A DNA stretch of 64,000 nucleotides from Sphingopyxis solisilvae (GCF_015475875.1 NZ_JADKYM010000012.1:1-64000), one strand, 5' to 3'. Shown: positions 42,879 to 51,931, counted from the first letter of the stretch. Made by a program: numbers and translations. Notes: generated by a model from the sequence alone, not told the origin.

Positions 42879-43261
42879 GCCAGAGGGTCTGTAAGCCGGG
42901 TTCTGTCCACCCCGTTGCCGGGGATGGGCGATCATTCCTCTAGGCACATGGTTACCCATATGCTCAAGCAGTCAACCCGGACGGCGGGGCCGGAACCAGC
43001 CCTGGTTTCCCGCGCCATCCCTATTCGACCTTGCTCCCGGTGGGGTTTGCCGTGCCGCGCCTGTTACCAGCCGCGCGGTGCGCTCTTACCGCACCCTTTC
43101 ACCTTTCGCCGGGCCGAAGCCGTTGGCGGTCTGCTCTCTGTGGCACTTTCCCTGACCCCCTTTCGGGGGGCCGCCGGACGTTATCCGGCACCGTGGTTTC
43201 CGTGGAGCCCGGACTTTCCTCCCCTTCCTTGCGAAAGCGGCGATCGCCCGACCCTCTGGCC
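42879..43261 (-). ncRNA. rnpB: RNase P RNA component (class A)
   Basis: Catalytic RNA that matures tRNA 5' ends. Reading on the minus strand, the 5' end GCCAGAGGGTC (43250-43260) pairs with GACCCTCTGGC at the 3' end (42879-42889) to form helix P1. The highly conserved GGAGGAAAGTCCGGGCTCC (43203-43221) follows, and near the 3' end ACAGAACCCGGCTTAC (42891-42906). The roughly 383-base length is normal for the bacterial A type. Open frames across this stretch are not genes. Confidence 0.95.
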
Positions 43262-43333
43262 GCACGAGTATAGCGCGAAGCGATGCGGAAGACGAGGGGG
43301 TGTTGGAAGTTGGTTTGGAGCGGAAACAAGACG

Positions 43334-43472
43334 ATCCTCCCCGCTTGCGGGGAGGTGGCAGCGCGAAGCGCTGACGGAGGGGGGTGGCGTCCTTCAGCGG
43401 CGCGTCAGGCCGATAGCCCCCTCCACCACCGCCTGCGCGGCGGCGGTCCCCCTACCCGCAAGTGGGGAGGAT
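43334..43472. repeat. Palindromic intergenic repeat (ATCCTCCCCGCTTGCGGGG type)
   Basis: ATCCTCCCCGCTTGCGGGGA at the left pairs with CCCCCTACCCGCAAGTGGGG...AGGAT at the right. Inner dyads include GCAGCGCGAAGCGCTG and CACCGCCTGCGCGGCGG. It accounts for most of the 330-base gap between rnpB and the DUF3703 gene; only a leader follows it. Confidence 0.8.
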
Positions 43473-43591
43473 TTCGCTGGCCACATCCGGCCCCATCCGC
43501 CCCTCACCAACAATATACCGGTTCTTTTCGGCGCTCGTCCCAATCCCGATTCCCATGATAGCGTCGCCCCGACATTCTGGAGACGCCCTTG

Positions 43592-44011
43592 ATGAAACCC
43601 GCCCTGAAAACAGCCTTTGCGAACGAAATGGCGGCATCGCGCGCCGCCGAGGCGGCGGGTGACATGGCGCGCGCCAAACATCATCTGGAACGCGCGCATA
43701 TTCTGGGCCAGCGCCGCTATTGGACGCACGTCCAGACACATTTCCACATGTGGCGGCTCGCGCGCAAACAGGCCGACCGCAAGGAAGCGCGCGGCCAGCT
43801 CGTCCGCCTGTTCGGCGCCGGACCCTTTCATCTGGCAGGCTGGGTTCCGATCGGCAACACCGGCGGCGCCGACGTTTCGGCGACGCGGCCGATGCCGATC
43901 CCCGCCGACCTCCAACCCTATCTGGCCGGTCATTCGCTGCGCAACGGGCTGATCCTGCGCGCGATTCTCGTCGCGCTGCTCGCCGCTGTATATCTCGTCC
44001 TGATGCGATAG
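43592..44011 (+). CDS. DUF3703 family protein
   Basis: The 139-residue protein matches DUF3703 along its length: NEMAASRAAEAAGDMARAKH, HHLERAHILGQRRYWTHVQT, HFHMWRLARKQADRKEARGQ, AGWVPIGNTGGADVSATRPM. It ends in one membrane segment (LILRAILVALLAAVYLVLMR). Several histidines (HVQTHFHMW) could bind metal; the family has often been seen near metal resistance genes, but function is unknown. ATG 43592 has GGAG nine bases upstream; a TTG directly precedes it. Confidence 0.85.
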   Translation: MKPALKTAFANEMAASRAAEAAGDMARAKHHLERAHILGQRRYWTHVQTHFHMWRLARKQADRKEARGQLVRLFGAGPFHLAGWVPIGNTGGADVSATRPMPIPADLQPYLAGHSLRNGLILRAILVALLAAVYLVLMR

Positions 44012-44041
44012 CCGGCGCGGCGACCGACCCTCGCCGGTCGC

Positions 44042-44731
44042 TCAATTGCCCTCGGGCTGCGGCAGCAGCAGCGCGAGCAATATCGCGCGGCATTCGCCGT
44101 CGATCGTGCCGTCGATCAGCTCGGGGCGAAAGCGGCGCTGGAACGCGACCGTCGCCGCAAAACCGTCGGTCACATCATAGCCAAAGCGTTCGAGCGCCAG
44201 CAGAAAGCCGGCGTCGGTCCACAAGGGATCGGTCAGTTTCTTGCGCGGCCGCGGCAGCGCGAGGCGGCGGCGCGCCAGTTCCTCCCATGGGAACAGTTCG
44301 CCCGGATCCTGCTTGCGTGTCGGCGCAATGTCCGAATGCCCCACGACATTGCCGCGGGTGATCGCATAGCGATCCTTGATCATATGGACGAGCCGCACCA
44401 CCGACGCGACCTGCGGGTCGGGAAAGGGGACATAGCCGAATTCGTGGCCCGGGTTGACGATCTCGATCCCGACGCTCGCCGAATTGATGTCGCTGACCCC
44501 GCGCCAGTGCGACCGGCCCGCGTGCCAGGCGCGCTTGTCCTCGGGCACCATCCGGGTGATCTGGCCGTCCTCGCTGACGACATAATGCGCCGAAACCTTT
44601 GATTCGGGGTTGGCGAGCCAGTCGATCGCCGCCGCGCCGCTCGGCATCCCGGTGTAGTGCAGCACGATCATCGAGATGGGCAGCGCGCGCTCGTCGAAAT
44701 TGGGTGACCAGCGTTCGATAAAGTCGCTCAT
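44042..44731 (-). CDS. N-acetylmuramoyl-L-alanine amidase (AmiD/amidase_2 type)
   Basis: Zinc amidase that cuts the bond between MurNAc and L-alanine in peptidoglycan or its fragments. The 229 residues show His25 in MIVLHYTGM, Glu90 in SVGIEIVNPG, His132 and Asp142 in NVVGHSDIAPTRKQDPGELF, giving the amidase_2 zinc and catalytic set. A C-terminal peptidoglycan-binding-1-like part follows (LALERFGYDVTDGFAATVAF, QRRF). There is no evident signal peptide, so it may act on cytoplasmic recycling products as AmpD does. It lies downstream of cheR. Confidence 0.9.
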   Translation of the reverse strand: MSDFIERWSPNFDERALPISMIVLHYTGMPSGAAAIDWLANPESKVSAHYVVSEDGQITRMVPEDKRAWHAGRSHWRGVSDINSASVGIEIVNPGHEFGYVPFPDPQVASVVRLVHMIKDRYAITRGNVVGHSDIAPTRKQDPGELFPWEELARRRLALPRPRKKLTDPLWTDAGFLLALERFGYDVTDGFAATVAFQRRFRPELIDGTIDGECRAILLALLLPQPEGN

Positions 44732-44805
44732 GCGGTTCGCGGCCCATTGTTAGTCCCGGGACGGGATGCCGATCCACCTGCGCCAGCGCGGCGCAAATTG
44801 CAAGG

Positions 44806-45663
44806 TCAGGCGGCGGCGGCGCGGCGCACCTGCTGGTCGGCGGGTTCGTAGAGCCCGCGCAGCCTCGGACTGGCGACGAACTGGTCGGTCTGGCCGAGCA
44901 CGGTTTCCCCGGCGCCCAGCACCAGAAAGCTTTGCGGCGCCGCCATCGCGCGCAGCCGGGCGAACGCCTTTTGCCGCATCGGTCCGGAAAAATAGAGCAG
45001 CAGGTTGCGGCAAAAGATCAGGTCGGCCGCGCTGGCGAGCGGCGGCCGGTCGATGAGCATATTCTGCACCGAAAAATCGATCCGCCGCCTGAGGTCGGCC
45101 TTGGCGAGCCAGCCGGCTTCGGTCTGGTCAAACCAGCGCACCATACGCTGCACCGGCAGCCCGCGCTGGATCTCGAACTGGCTGTACAGACCGATGCGGG
45201 CGCGGCTGATCGCGTGATAACTGACGTCGGTCCCGACGATGTCGATCTGCCACCCCGCCCACGCCTCGCCCTGTTCGGCGATCAGCATCGCCAGCGAATA
45301 GGCCTCCTGCCCCGTCGACACCCCGCAATGCCAGATCGTCAGCCGCCGCTGGCGCAAATTGACCTGTCGCAAATGTTCAAGTGCGGTGCTTGCAATGTCG
45401 TCGAACACGCTGTGTTCACGGTAGAAATAGGTTTCGTTGTTCAACATCGCATCGACCGTGTCGTCGAGCAGCTGGCGGCTGTTCGACGTGACCAGCGCCG
45501 CGACCAGCGCGTCGAGGTCGTCGATACCATGGCGCTGCATCACCGGTTTCAGCGACATTTCGATGCGCCAGATGCGATTCGGCGACAGCGTCTGGCCGGT
45601 CCGCGATTCGAGCACCCCCATCAGCACGCGATAGGCCGACTCGCTGGCGCTGCTGCCCATCAT
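44806..45663 (-). CDS. cheR: Chemotaxis protein methyltransferase CheR
   Basis: S-adenosylmethionine-dependent methyltransferase that methylates glutamates of chemoreceptors. The 285-residue protein has an N-terminal all-helical domain (LMGVLESRTGQTLSPNRIWR) and the SAM domain (AMLNNETYFYREHSVFDDIA, WHCGVSTGQEAYSLAMLI, GTDVSYHAISRARIGLYSQF, DLIFCRNLLLYF). Its ATG overlaps the cheB stop by four bases. It is the last gene of the chemotaxis operon. No receptor gene is in the window. Confidence 0.96.
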   Translation of the reverse strand: MMGSSASESAYRVLMGVLESRTGQTLSPNRIWRIEMSLKPVMQRHGIDDLDALVAALVTSNSRQLLDDTVDAMLNNETYFYREHSVFDDIASTALEHLRQVNLRQRRLTIWHCGVSTGQEAYSLAMLIAEQGEAWAGWQIDIVGTDVSYHAISRARIGLYSQFEIQRGLPVQRMVRWFDQTEAGWLAKADLRRRIDFSVQNMLIDRPPLASAADLIFCRNLLLYFSGPMRQKAFARLRAMAAPQSFLVLGAGETVLGQTDQFVASPRLRGLYEPADQQVRRAAAA

Positions 45664-46760
45664 GCGGGCCGTCGCCCGGGCAGGAAGCTGCCCAGCATCA
45701 GCGCGATTGCATCGGGGTTGAGCGTCGCGGCGGCAATGCCTGCCTTGGCGACGGCGCCGGGCATGCCCCAGATCACGCAGCTTTCGGGCGCCTGCGCGAA
45801 CACCGTGCCGCCCGCCTGTTTCAGCCGCGCCGCGCCCGCGGCGCCGTCGCGGCCCATGCCGCTCAGCACGACGCCGACCCCGCTGTTGCCATAAACCTCC
45901 GCCACCGAACCGAACATCGGGTCGGCCGAGGGGCAGCAGCCATTGTCGACCGGGCGGTGGTCAAGCGCGATGGTCTTGCGGCGGCCGTGCGCGACCACCA
46001 CAATATGCGCGTCGCCTGGCGCCAGATAGATATGGCCGGGCTCGATCACCATGCCGTCCGCCGCGACGAGCGCCCGCCGGTCGGTCATCGTCGCGATCTG
46101 TTTGGCGTAAAATTCCATAAAGGCGTCGGGCAGATGCTGGGTCAGCAGGATCGGCGCGGTGATCCGCGGGTCGAGATGCGCCAGAAAATTGGCAAAGGCC
46201 GGAATGCCGCCGGTCGATGCGGCGACCGCGATACATTCGAGCGGCTGGTCGCCTTCGACCGCCAGCGCGACCGGCGGCGCCGCGCGGCGTTCGGCAACGG
46301 GAACCGGCGCCGGATAATCCTGCTGCTGGCCAAGCGACAATATCCGCTCGGTCAGCACTTCGGCAAAGCGCCCCGAAAAGCTGCCGCGACCCGGTTTGGC
46401 GAGCGTGTCGCTCGCGCCCAGCGCCAGCGCCTCGATCGCGGCCGGGCCGCCCTCGACGCAGTTCGATGACAGGATCAGCACCCGCGCGCGCGCGGCGCGT
46501 TCCAAAATGTGCGGCAGCGCGTCGATGCCGTTCATCCCCGGCATTTCGATGTCGAGCACCACCACATCGACGGGTTCGCGTGCCAGAAAGGCGAGCGCGT
46601 CGTGCGCGGAAGCGACCGAGGCGCAGACTTGCAGGCCGGGCTGCTGGTCGACGATGCGCTCCAATATGCTGCGGACGACCAGACTGTCGTCGACCAGCAT
46701 CACCCGGACGGTGCGCGCCGTTGGTTCGGGGTCGGGATCGAGGGGTTGTGGCCGCGCCAT
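45660..46760 (-). CDS. cheB: Protein-glutamate methylesterase/response regulator CheB
   Basis: Demethylates and deamidates receptors when phosphorylated by CheA. The 366-residue protein has an N-terminal receiver (VRVMLVDDSLVVRSILERIV, phosphoacceptor Asp in VVVLDIEMPGMNGIDALPHI, Lys in DTLAKPGRGSF) and a C-terminal CheB domain with catalytic Ser in AVAASTGGIPAF, His in LTQHLPDAFMEFYAKQ and Asp in LSGMGRDGAAGAA. ATG 46760 is taken as the start; an in-frame TTG at 46778 overlaps the cheY end. It overlaps cheR by four bases. Confidence 0.95.
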   Translation of the reverse strand: MARPQPLDPDPEPTARTVRVMLVDDSLVVRSILERIVDQQPGLQVCASVASAHDALAFLAREPVDVVVLDIEMPGMNGIDALPHILERAARARVLILSSNCVEGGPAAIEALALGASDTLAKPGRGSFSGRFAEVLTERILSLGQQQDYPAPVPVAERRAAPPVALAVEGDQPLECIAVAASTGGIPAFANFLAHLDPRITAPILLTQHLPDAFMEFYAKQIATMTDRRALVAADGMVIEPGHIYLAPGDAHIVVVAHGRRKTIALDHRPVDNGCCPSADPMFGSVAEVYGNSGVGVVLSGMGRDGAAGAARLKQAGGTVFAQAPESCVIWGMPGAVAKAGIAAATLNPDAIALMLGSFLPGRRPA

Positions 46761-46770
46761 CGCCAGCGGC

Positions 46771-47145
46771 TCAGGCAACGCCGACGAGTTGCAATTTTCC
46801 TTCCAGCGTTTCGCGGTCGAACGGCTTCATGACATATTCGTCGGCCCCCGCCTCGATCGCGGCGCGAATATGGTCGATGCTGTTCTCGGTCGTGCAGAAC
46901 ACGACCCGCGGGCGTTCTTCATGCCCGTAATCGAGATCGTTGAACGCGCCCAGAAACTCCATCCCGCTCATCACCGGCATGTTCCAGTCGAGCAGGATGA
47001 CGTCGGGCCGGTTGGCGCGGCAAAAGGTCAGCGCCTCCTGCCCGTCGGCGGCTTCCTCGACCGCAAACGACATGCTTTCAAGGATGTGGCGCGCGACCTT
47101 GCGAATGACTTTGCTGTCGTCAACGACCAGACAGGATTTCGACAT
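46771..47145 (-). CDS. cheY: Chemotaxis response regulator CheY
   Basis: Single-domain receiver that carries the CheA signal to the flagellar motor. The 124-residue protein has SCLVVDDSKVIRKVARHILE, phosphoacceptor Asp in VILLDWNMPVMSGMEFLGAF, Thr-Thr in VVFCTTENSIDHI, and Lys in YVMKPFDRETL. It sits between cheW and cheB in the operon, with 75 bases to cheW. Flagellar genes are not in this window, so motility itself cannot be judged here. Confidence 0.93.
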   Translation of the reverse strand: MSKSCLVVDDSKVIRKVARHILESMSFAVEEAADGQEALTFCRANRPDVILLDWNMPVMSGMEFLGAFNDLDYGHEERPRVVFCTTENSIDHIRAAIEAGADEYVMKPFDRETLEGKLQLVGVA

Positions 47146-47220
47146 CTAATTTACTCCAGCCCCGGTAATAGGCGCATGTTAAGCTGAAGGGGTATTCAGC
47201 ACGTTAATAGACGGCAGGAA

Positions 47221-47658
47221 TCACTCTGCATTTAGGACCGGCAAGGTGATGAAATGCGACGGATCGACGACCAGCAGCGACGCGCCTTCATGTTCGATCA
47301 TCGCATCGGCGACCCGCGCCCAGCCTGGAAGCAGCTTGCCCGCCACCCGCGTTTCGGGGGCGTCGATGAAACACACATCCTCGATCGCATCGGCGAGCAG
47401 CGCATAGCCGTGATCGGCTACATCGACGACGATCACCCGCTGGCCTTCCGCGACGGGCACCGGCGGCAGGCCGATGACGACATGCGGGTCGATCAGGGTG
47501 AAGACGCGGCTGCGCAGCGCGAACAGCCCCGCGACATGCGGCGGGGCGCCGGGCACTTCAACCGGCGTCCCCACGGTGACCACCGAATGAATCGCGCGGC
47601 TGCGCAACGCAACGCGCGTGTCGGCGATCCGCGCGACCAGATACAGCTTGTCCATCAT
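47221..47658 (-). CDS. cheW: Chemotaxis coupling protein CheW
   Basis: SH3-like adaptor that links receptors to CheA. The 145 residues form one CheW domain: LYLVARIADTRVALRSRAIH, VEVPGAPPHVAGLFALRSRV, FTLIDPHVVIGLPPVPVAEG, RVIVVDVADHGYALLADAIE. The start at 47658 overlaps the cheA TGA (ATGA); ATG 47655 follows directly. The product lacks the canonical Ile/Arg-rich CheW N-terminus but the fold pattern is clear. Confidence 0.9.
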   Translation of the reverse strand: MMDKLYLVARIADTRVALRSRAIHSVVTVGTPVEVPGAPPHVAGLFALRSRVFTLIDPHVVIGLPPVPVAEGQRVIVVDVADHGYALLADAIEDVCFIDAPETRVAGKLLPGWARVADAMIEHEGASLLVVDPSHFITLPVLNAE

Positions 47659-50066
47659 ACCCCGCGTCCTCCCACGCGCTGCGCCAGCGCGTCGAGCAAC
47701 GCCTGCCGGTCGTAGCGATAGACGGTGTCGTCGTCCGGCCCCGTCGCGGCCACGGCGGTGCGCAGGCGAATGACCGGCACCGCATCGACGACCGGGGCGA
47801 TATCGCCGCCGTCGTCGGCCAGACACAGCAGCACGTCGGGCGTTTCGTCGTCTTCGGCAGCGGTCGCGGCGACCCGGTAACCGGCGCTGCGCAGCAGCGG
47901 CGCGAGGAAATTTTCGCCCCAGCCGTCGTCGTCGGCGGCCAGGCGGCAAAGCGGCGCATGACCCGCGACCGGCGCCGTATCGCGCCGCGCATATTGTTCC
48001 ATCAGCCAGAACGGATCGATCAGTTCGACCGGCTCGCCGCCGACCAGCACGACCCCGGCAATCAGCCCGGGCGCCGCCGCCGGCTGCACCGCGTCAGGCA
48101 GGCGGACGATATCGACCACCTCCGCGATCGGATAACAGAGCATCGCCTGGCCATCGTGGAGTCGCATGAGCTTTTGGGTCGATTGCCCGTCGGGCGCCGC
48201 GGGCAGTTTGGCCGCATGGACCGGATAGATGTCGTCGCCGATGCGGACCTGGATGCGGCCCGCGCTTTCGAACAGCGCCGCCGCCGGGACTTCCTCGACC
48301 CGCTCGATCACCGACAGGCGGATACCGCGCATGCGGCCGGCCGCCTCGCGGAAAAGGAGCAGCTGCGCCGCACCGCGCGCGGCCGATGCCTGTGCTTCGG
48401 CTTCGGCCGCGCCATCGCGCCGGCGTCCGGCTTCGGCGGCGTCGATGCGCGCGACCGCCAGCAAGCCCTGCACGTCGAGCAACAACACCGGCCGACCATT
48501 GTCGGGCAAGGTCGTCCCGGCATAGAGCCCCGTTGCCATGATCATCGGCGCCGCGGGCTTGATGACTAGTTCCTCATGATCGTGGATCGCCGCGACGCTC
48601 AGCGCATAGCTTTGCCCCTGCCCCGGCCGGATGATAACCAGCGCGCGGTCGTCGGCATCGTCCGCCGCGTCATGTTCGCGGCCGATGACATCTTCCAGCC
48701 GCAGCAGCGGATATTGTTCGCCGCGCACCGTCGCCAGTTCACCGCCGCCGACGCGGTCGATCCGCACCGTGTCGCCATTTTCGAGCAGAATCTCGCGCAC
48801 CGCGCCGCGCGGGATGGCAAAATACTGCCCGGCAGCGCGCACCATCAGCCCCGAAATGATCGTCAGCGTCATCGGTACGCGCAGCAGGATCGTCAGTCCC
48901 CTGCCCTCGTCGTTGCGCAGTTCGACGATGCCGCCGATCTTTTCGATATTGGCTTTGACGATGTCCATGCCGACGCCGCGGCCCGACACCGCGGTAATCT
49001 TGGCGGCGGTCGAAAAGCCGGGCCGGAAAATCAGCTCGAGCTTTTCCTTCGGCGACATCGTCCGCGCTTCGGCGGCGGTGATCGCGCGCGATGCGACCGC
49101 TTTCGCCGTGATCGCTTCGGGCGACAGGCCGCGGCCGTCGTCGCGCACCTCGATCTCGATCTGGTTGCCCGATTGCCGCGCGGCGACCGAAATCGTCGCG
49201 GTGATATCCTTGCCCGCCGCGACGCGGTCTTCCAGCGTCTCGATGCCATGGTCGATCGCGTTGCGCACGATGTGGATCAACGGATCGCGGATATTCTCCA
49301 TCATCTCGCGGTCCAGCTCGACCTCGCCGCCGCTGGTCTGGAACGCGATTTTTTTGCCCATATCCTGCGCCAGGTCGCGCACGATGCGCGGCAAAGGCGC
49401 GAACAATTTGTCGATTCGCTGCATCCGCATCTGGCTCACCGACTGGCGCATCCCCGCGATCGAGTCCGACAGCCGGTCGAACGAGGCGATGACCGCCGGG
49501 CTCGCCCCCGACTCGCGCAGCATCCGCGCGAACTCGTTGCGGACCAGCACAATGTCGGTGACCGCGGTCATCACGCTGTCGAGCAGCGGCAACGGCACCC
49601 GGATCGACCGCCAGCTTTGCAGGTCGCCCTGTAAATCATCTTCGCGGCGAAGCTGGACCCCGGCCGCCTCGGGCGGGCGTTCCGCCGCTTGACCTGTCTC
49701 CCGATCGGCAAGTGCGGCGATGACCGCCCGGTCGTCGCCCGCCGGCTCGGTGCCGTCCTGACCCAGCGCCGTGCAGAGCATATTGAGCCGGTCGACGATA
49801 CCCAGCACCCCGGTGACCAGCGCCGCATCGGCAGCGCGCTGCCCGCGCCGCACCTGATCGAGTGCGTCTTCGGCGGCATGGGCCAGCGCGGTAACGCGCG
49901 GCAGCGCCAGGAATCCCGAGCTGCCTTTTATGGTATGAACCAGGCGGAAAATCGCGTCGAGCTGCGCCCGGTCGGCGGGATCCGCCTCCCACGCAACCAG
50001 CGCCCCGCCCGCTTCGGCCAGGATCTCTGCCGTTTCGGCCAGAAAGTCGTTCAGCAGATCGTCCAT
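47655..50066 (-). CDS. cheA: Chemotaxis histidine kinase CheA with second CheW-like domain and degenerate receiver tail
   Basis: Autophosphorylating kinase at the centre of chemotaxis signalling. The 803-residue product (start MDDLLNDFLA at 50066) has an HPt domain with His44 in RLVHTIKGSSGF, no evident CheY-binding P2 domain, the dimerisation region (SVMTAVTDIVLVRNEFARML), an HATPase domain (IVRNAIDHGIETLEDRVAAG, DDGRGLSPEAI, GRGVGMDIVKANIEKIGG) and a first CheW-like domain. A second CheW-like domain (LLLFREAAGRMRGIRLSVIE) follows. The last 110 or so residues resemble a receiver (AADDDGWGENFLAPLLRSAG YR...PDVLLCLADD) but lack a clear phosphoacceptor and Lys. It starts about 100 bases after chpT. 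Confidence 0.93.
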   Translation of the reverse strand: MDDLLNDFLAETAEILAEAGGALVAWEADPADRAQLDAIFRLVHTIKGSSGFLALPRVTALAHAAEDALDQVRRGQRAADAALVTGVLGIVDRLNMLCTALGQDGTEPAGDDRAVIAALADRETGQAAERPPEAAGVQLRREDDLQGDLQSWRSIRVPLPLLDSVMTAVTDIVLVRNEFARMLRESGASPAVIASFDRLSDSIAGMRQSVSQMRMQRIDKLFAPLPRIVRDLAQDMGKKIAFQTSGGEVELDREMMENIRDPLIHIVRNAIDHGIETLEDRVAAGKDITATISVAARQSGNQIEIEVRDDGRGLSPEAITAKAVASRAITAAEARTMSPKEKLELIFRPGFSTAAKITAVSGRGVGMDIVKANIEKIGGIVELRNDEGRGLTILLRVPMTLTIISGLMVRAAGQYFAIPRGAVREILLENGDTVRIDRVGGGELATVRGEQYPLLRLEDVIGREHDAADDADDRALVIIRPGQGQSYALSVAAIHDHEELVIKPAAPMIMATGLYAGTTLPDNGRPVLLLDVQGLLAVARIDAAEAGRRRDGAAEAEAQASAARGAAQLLLFREAAGRMRGIRLSVIERVEEVPAAALFESAGRIQVRIGDDIYPVHAAKLPAAPDGQSTQKLMRLHDGQAMLCYPIAEVVDIVRLPDAVQPAAAPGLIAGVVLVGGEPVELIDPFWLMEQYARRDTAPVAGHAPLCRLAADDDGWGENFLAPLLRSAGYRVAATAAEDDETPDVLLCLADDGGDIAPVVDAVPVIRLRTAVAATGPDDDTVYRYDRQALLDALAQRVGGRGV

Positions 50067-50114
50067 CGCGGTACCGGTGCGCCCCAGAAAATCGAGGCTG
50101 CACCATGGCGGACA

Positions 50115-50122
50115 ATGGTTAA
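50115..50122 (-). promoter_or_regulatory. CtrA half-site-like sequence upstream of cheA
   Basis: In the cheA direction this reads TTAACCAT, identical to a CtrA half-site motif described in Caulobacter, 49 bases before the cheA ATG. An eight-base match can occur by chance, so this is weak evidence of cell-cycle control. Confidence 0.3.
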
Positions 50123-50167
50123 CGGACGGTTTGTTTCGTAAAACAGGCAACCACCCCGTGGGGTGGA

Positions 50168-50821
50168 TCAGCGCCCGCGCAGCACCGCCCCGACCAGCAG
50201 CGATGTCGGCGTCTCGCGCGCCAGCATCACGGTCCCGCCATTCTGCGCCGCGACCGCCTGCACCAGCACCGCGGGCGCGGTGCGCGAGGTCATCGCGGTC
50301 GCACCTTCGCCATCGCGCAGGATTGTCTCGACATCGGCGTCAAGGAAGATGCGCTCGGCCTCGACATGCAGCGCGATTTCGATCCCGCCGCCCTGATCGG
50401 CGCTCTGATTCTCGCAGCCGATGTCGAGCCGCCCGCCGCGCACCAGCGCATCGACCAGCAGCAGCGCGAGGTTCAGGATGATCTTGACCGCCGGTTTGGG
50501 CAGCGGTTCGGCGCCGATCATCCAGTTCAATTCGATCGCGCGGTCGCCGATGATCCCCTGGATCGCCGATTTCGCTTCGTCGGCCGGCACCATCTCGCCA
50601 AATCCGCCCGCCGACCCGAAGGCGAGGCGAAAGAATTTCAGCTTGTTCGCCGACGTCCGCGCGCTCTGTTCGAGCAATTCGACGCAGCGCGCGCGCATTT
50701 CGGGGTCTTTTTCATCGGCGAGCAGTTCCAGCCCGTTGGCGAACGCCCCCACCGGGCTCAGCAGGTCGTGACACAGGCGCGAGGCCAGCATGGAGGCGAA
50801 ATCGACGCGGTCGTCGGACAT
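50168..50821 (-). CDS. chpT: Histidine phosphotransferase ChpT
   Basis: Shuttles phosphate from CckA to CtrA and CpdR. The 217-residue protein (start MSDDRVDFASMLASRLCHDL at 50821) has the phosphoacceptor His in the H-box SRLCHDLLSPVGAFANGLEL and a degenerate C-terminal ATPase-like fold (KIILNLALLLVDALVRGGRL), typical of ChpT. The partner kinase CckA is encoded about 18 kb away in this window. It lies just upstream of cheA on the same strand, so it may be co-transcribed with the chemotaxis genes. Confidence 0.9.
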   Translation of the reverse strand: MSDDRVDFASMLASRLCHDLLSPVGAFANGLELLADEKDPEMRARCVELLEQSARTSANKLKFFRLAFGSAGGFGEMVPADEAKSAIQGIIGDRAIELNWMIGAEPLPKPAVKIILNLALLLVDALVRGGRLDIGCENQSADQGGGIEIALHVEAERIFLDADVETILRDGEGATAMTSRTAPAVLVQAVAAQNGGTVMLARETPTSLLVGAVLRGR

Positions 50822-50974
50822 GGATTGGTTAACTCCCCGCAAGCCGGACGTGACCGGCGCGGATGCCTCCTAGGACAGCGAGCCCGTCCAGGGCAAGGGC
50901 GATCCCCGGCCCGTCGTCCCGGCAAGACCGTCGGTCCCCTTGAAAATTTGCGGTGGGTTTCCACATCATCGTCA

Positions 50975-51931
50975 ATGCAGGGGGATGACGATATTTTGAC
51001 CGTGGCGCTCGACAGCAGCGCGGCCGGACTGCGCCTCGACCGCGCGCTGGCCGAGGCGCTGCCCAGCCTGTCGCGCGAGCGGGTCAAGAGCCTGATCAAA
51101 GGCGGACGCGTTGCCCGTGCCGACGGCGCCGTCCTGTGGGATCCCGCCGCCAAGACGACGCCGCCCGCGACGCTCGAAGTGCGCGTTCCGGCCGCCGCCC
51201 CGGCGCATAATGTCGCGCAGGATCTGGCGCTCGTCATCGCCTATGAGGACGAACATCTGATCGTGGTCGACAAGCCTGCGGGCATGGTCGTCCATCCCGC
51301 GGCGGGCAATCTTGACGGCACGATGGTCAACGCGCTGCTGCATCATTGCGCGGGGCAGCTGTCGGGGATCGGCGGCGTCGCGCGGCCGGGCATCGTCCAC
51401 CGCATCGACAAGGATACCAGCGGGCTGATCGTCGCCGCGAAGCATGACAAGGCGCATGAGGGGCTGGCCAAACAGTTCGCCGCGCACAGCATCGATCGCC
51501 GCTATCTGGCGGTCGCGACCGGGCGCCCGATGCCTGCCGCTGGCACCGTCGATGCCGCGCTCGGCCGGTCGAGCAGCAATCGCAAGAAGATGGCCATCGT
51601 CGCCGAAGGCCGCGGCAAACACGCGATCACCCATTATCGCACGATCGAACCCCTCCAAGGCGCAACTTTGGTCGAATGTCGGCTGGAAACCGGCCGCACG
51701 CATCAGGTGCGCGTCCATATGGCGCATATCGGGCATCCACTGGTCGGCGACCCGGTCTATGGCCGCGCCCGCAAGCCGCTGTCGGATGTTCTGAAAACGC
51801 TGGGTTTCGCGCGGCAGGCATTGCACGCCGCCCATTTGGGCTTTATTCATCCGGTGACCGGTAACAAAGTCGCGCTCGACAGCGAAATACCGCCCGATAT
51901 GCGGGAACTGATCGACCAATTGCGCGTTTAA
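50975..51931 (+). CDS. rluD: RluA/RluD family 23S rRNA pseudouridine synthase
   Basis: Makes pseudouridines in helix 69 of 23S rRNA. The 318-residue protein has an S4 domain (residues about 15-70: GLRLDRALAEALPSLSRERV) and a catalytic domain with VVDKPAGMVVHPAAGN, catalytic Asp145 in IVHRIDKDTSGL and ETGRTHQVRVHMAHIGHPLV. ATG 50975 is the chosen start, though the ribosome-binding site is poor; TTG 50996 and GTG 51002 are alternatives. It is divergent from chpT and precedes rpoH, a common arrangement in alphaproteobacteria. Confidence 0.92.
   Translation: MQGDDDILTVALDSSAAGLRLDRALAEALPSLSRERVKSLIKGGRVARADGAVLWDPAAKTTPPATLEVRVPAAAPAHNVAQDLALVIAYEDEHLIVVDKPAGMVVHPAAGNLDGTMVNALLHHCAGQLSGIGGVARPGIVHRIDKDTSGLIVAAKHDKAHEGLAKQFAAHSIDRRYLAVATGRPMPAAGTVDAALGRSSSNRKKMAIVAEGRGKHAITHYRTIEPLQGATLVECRLETGRTHQVRVHMAHIGHPLVGDPVYGRARKPLSDVLKTLGFARQALHAAHLGFIHPVTGNKVALDSEIPPDMRELIDQLRV

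Noticed and set aside
42732..43592. Plus-strand open frames across the RNase P RNA
   Set aside because: The stretch matches the class A RNase P RNA with P1 pairing and conserved cores; the frames have no protein character.
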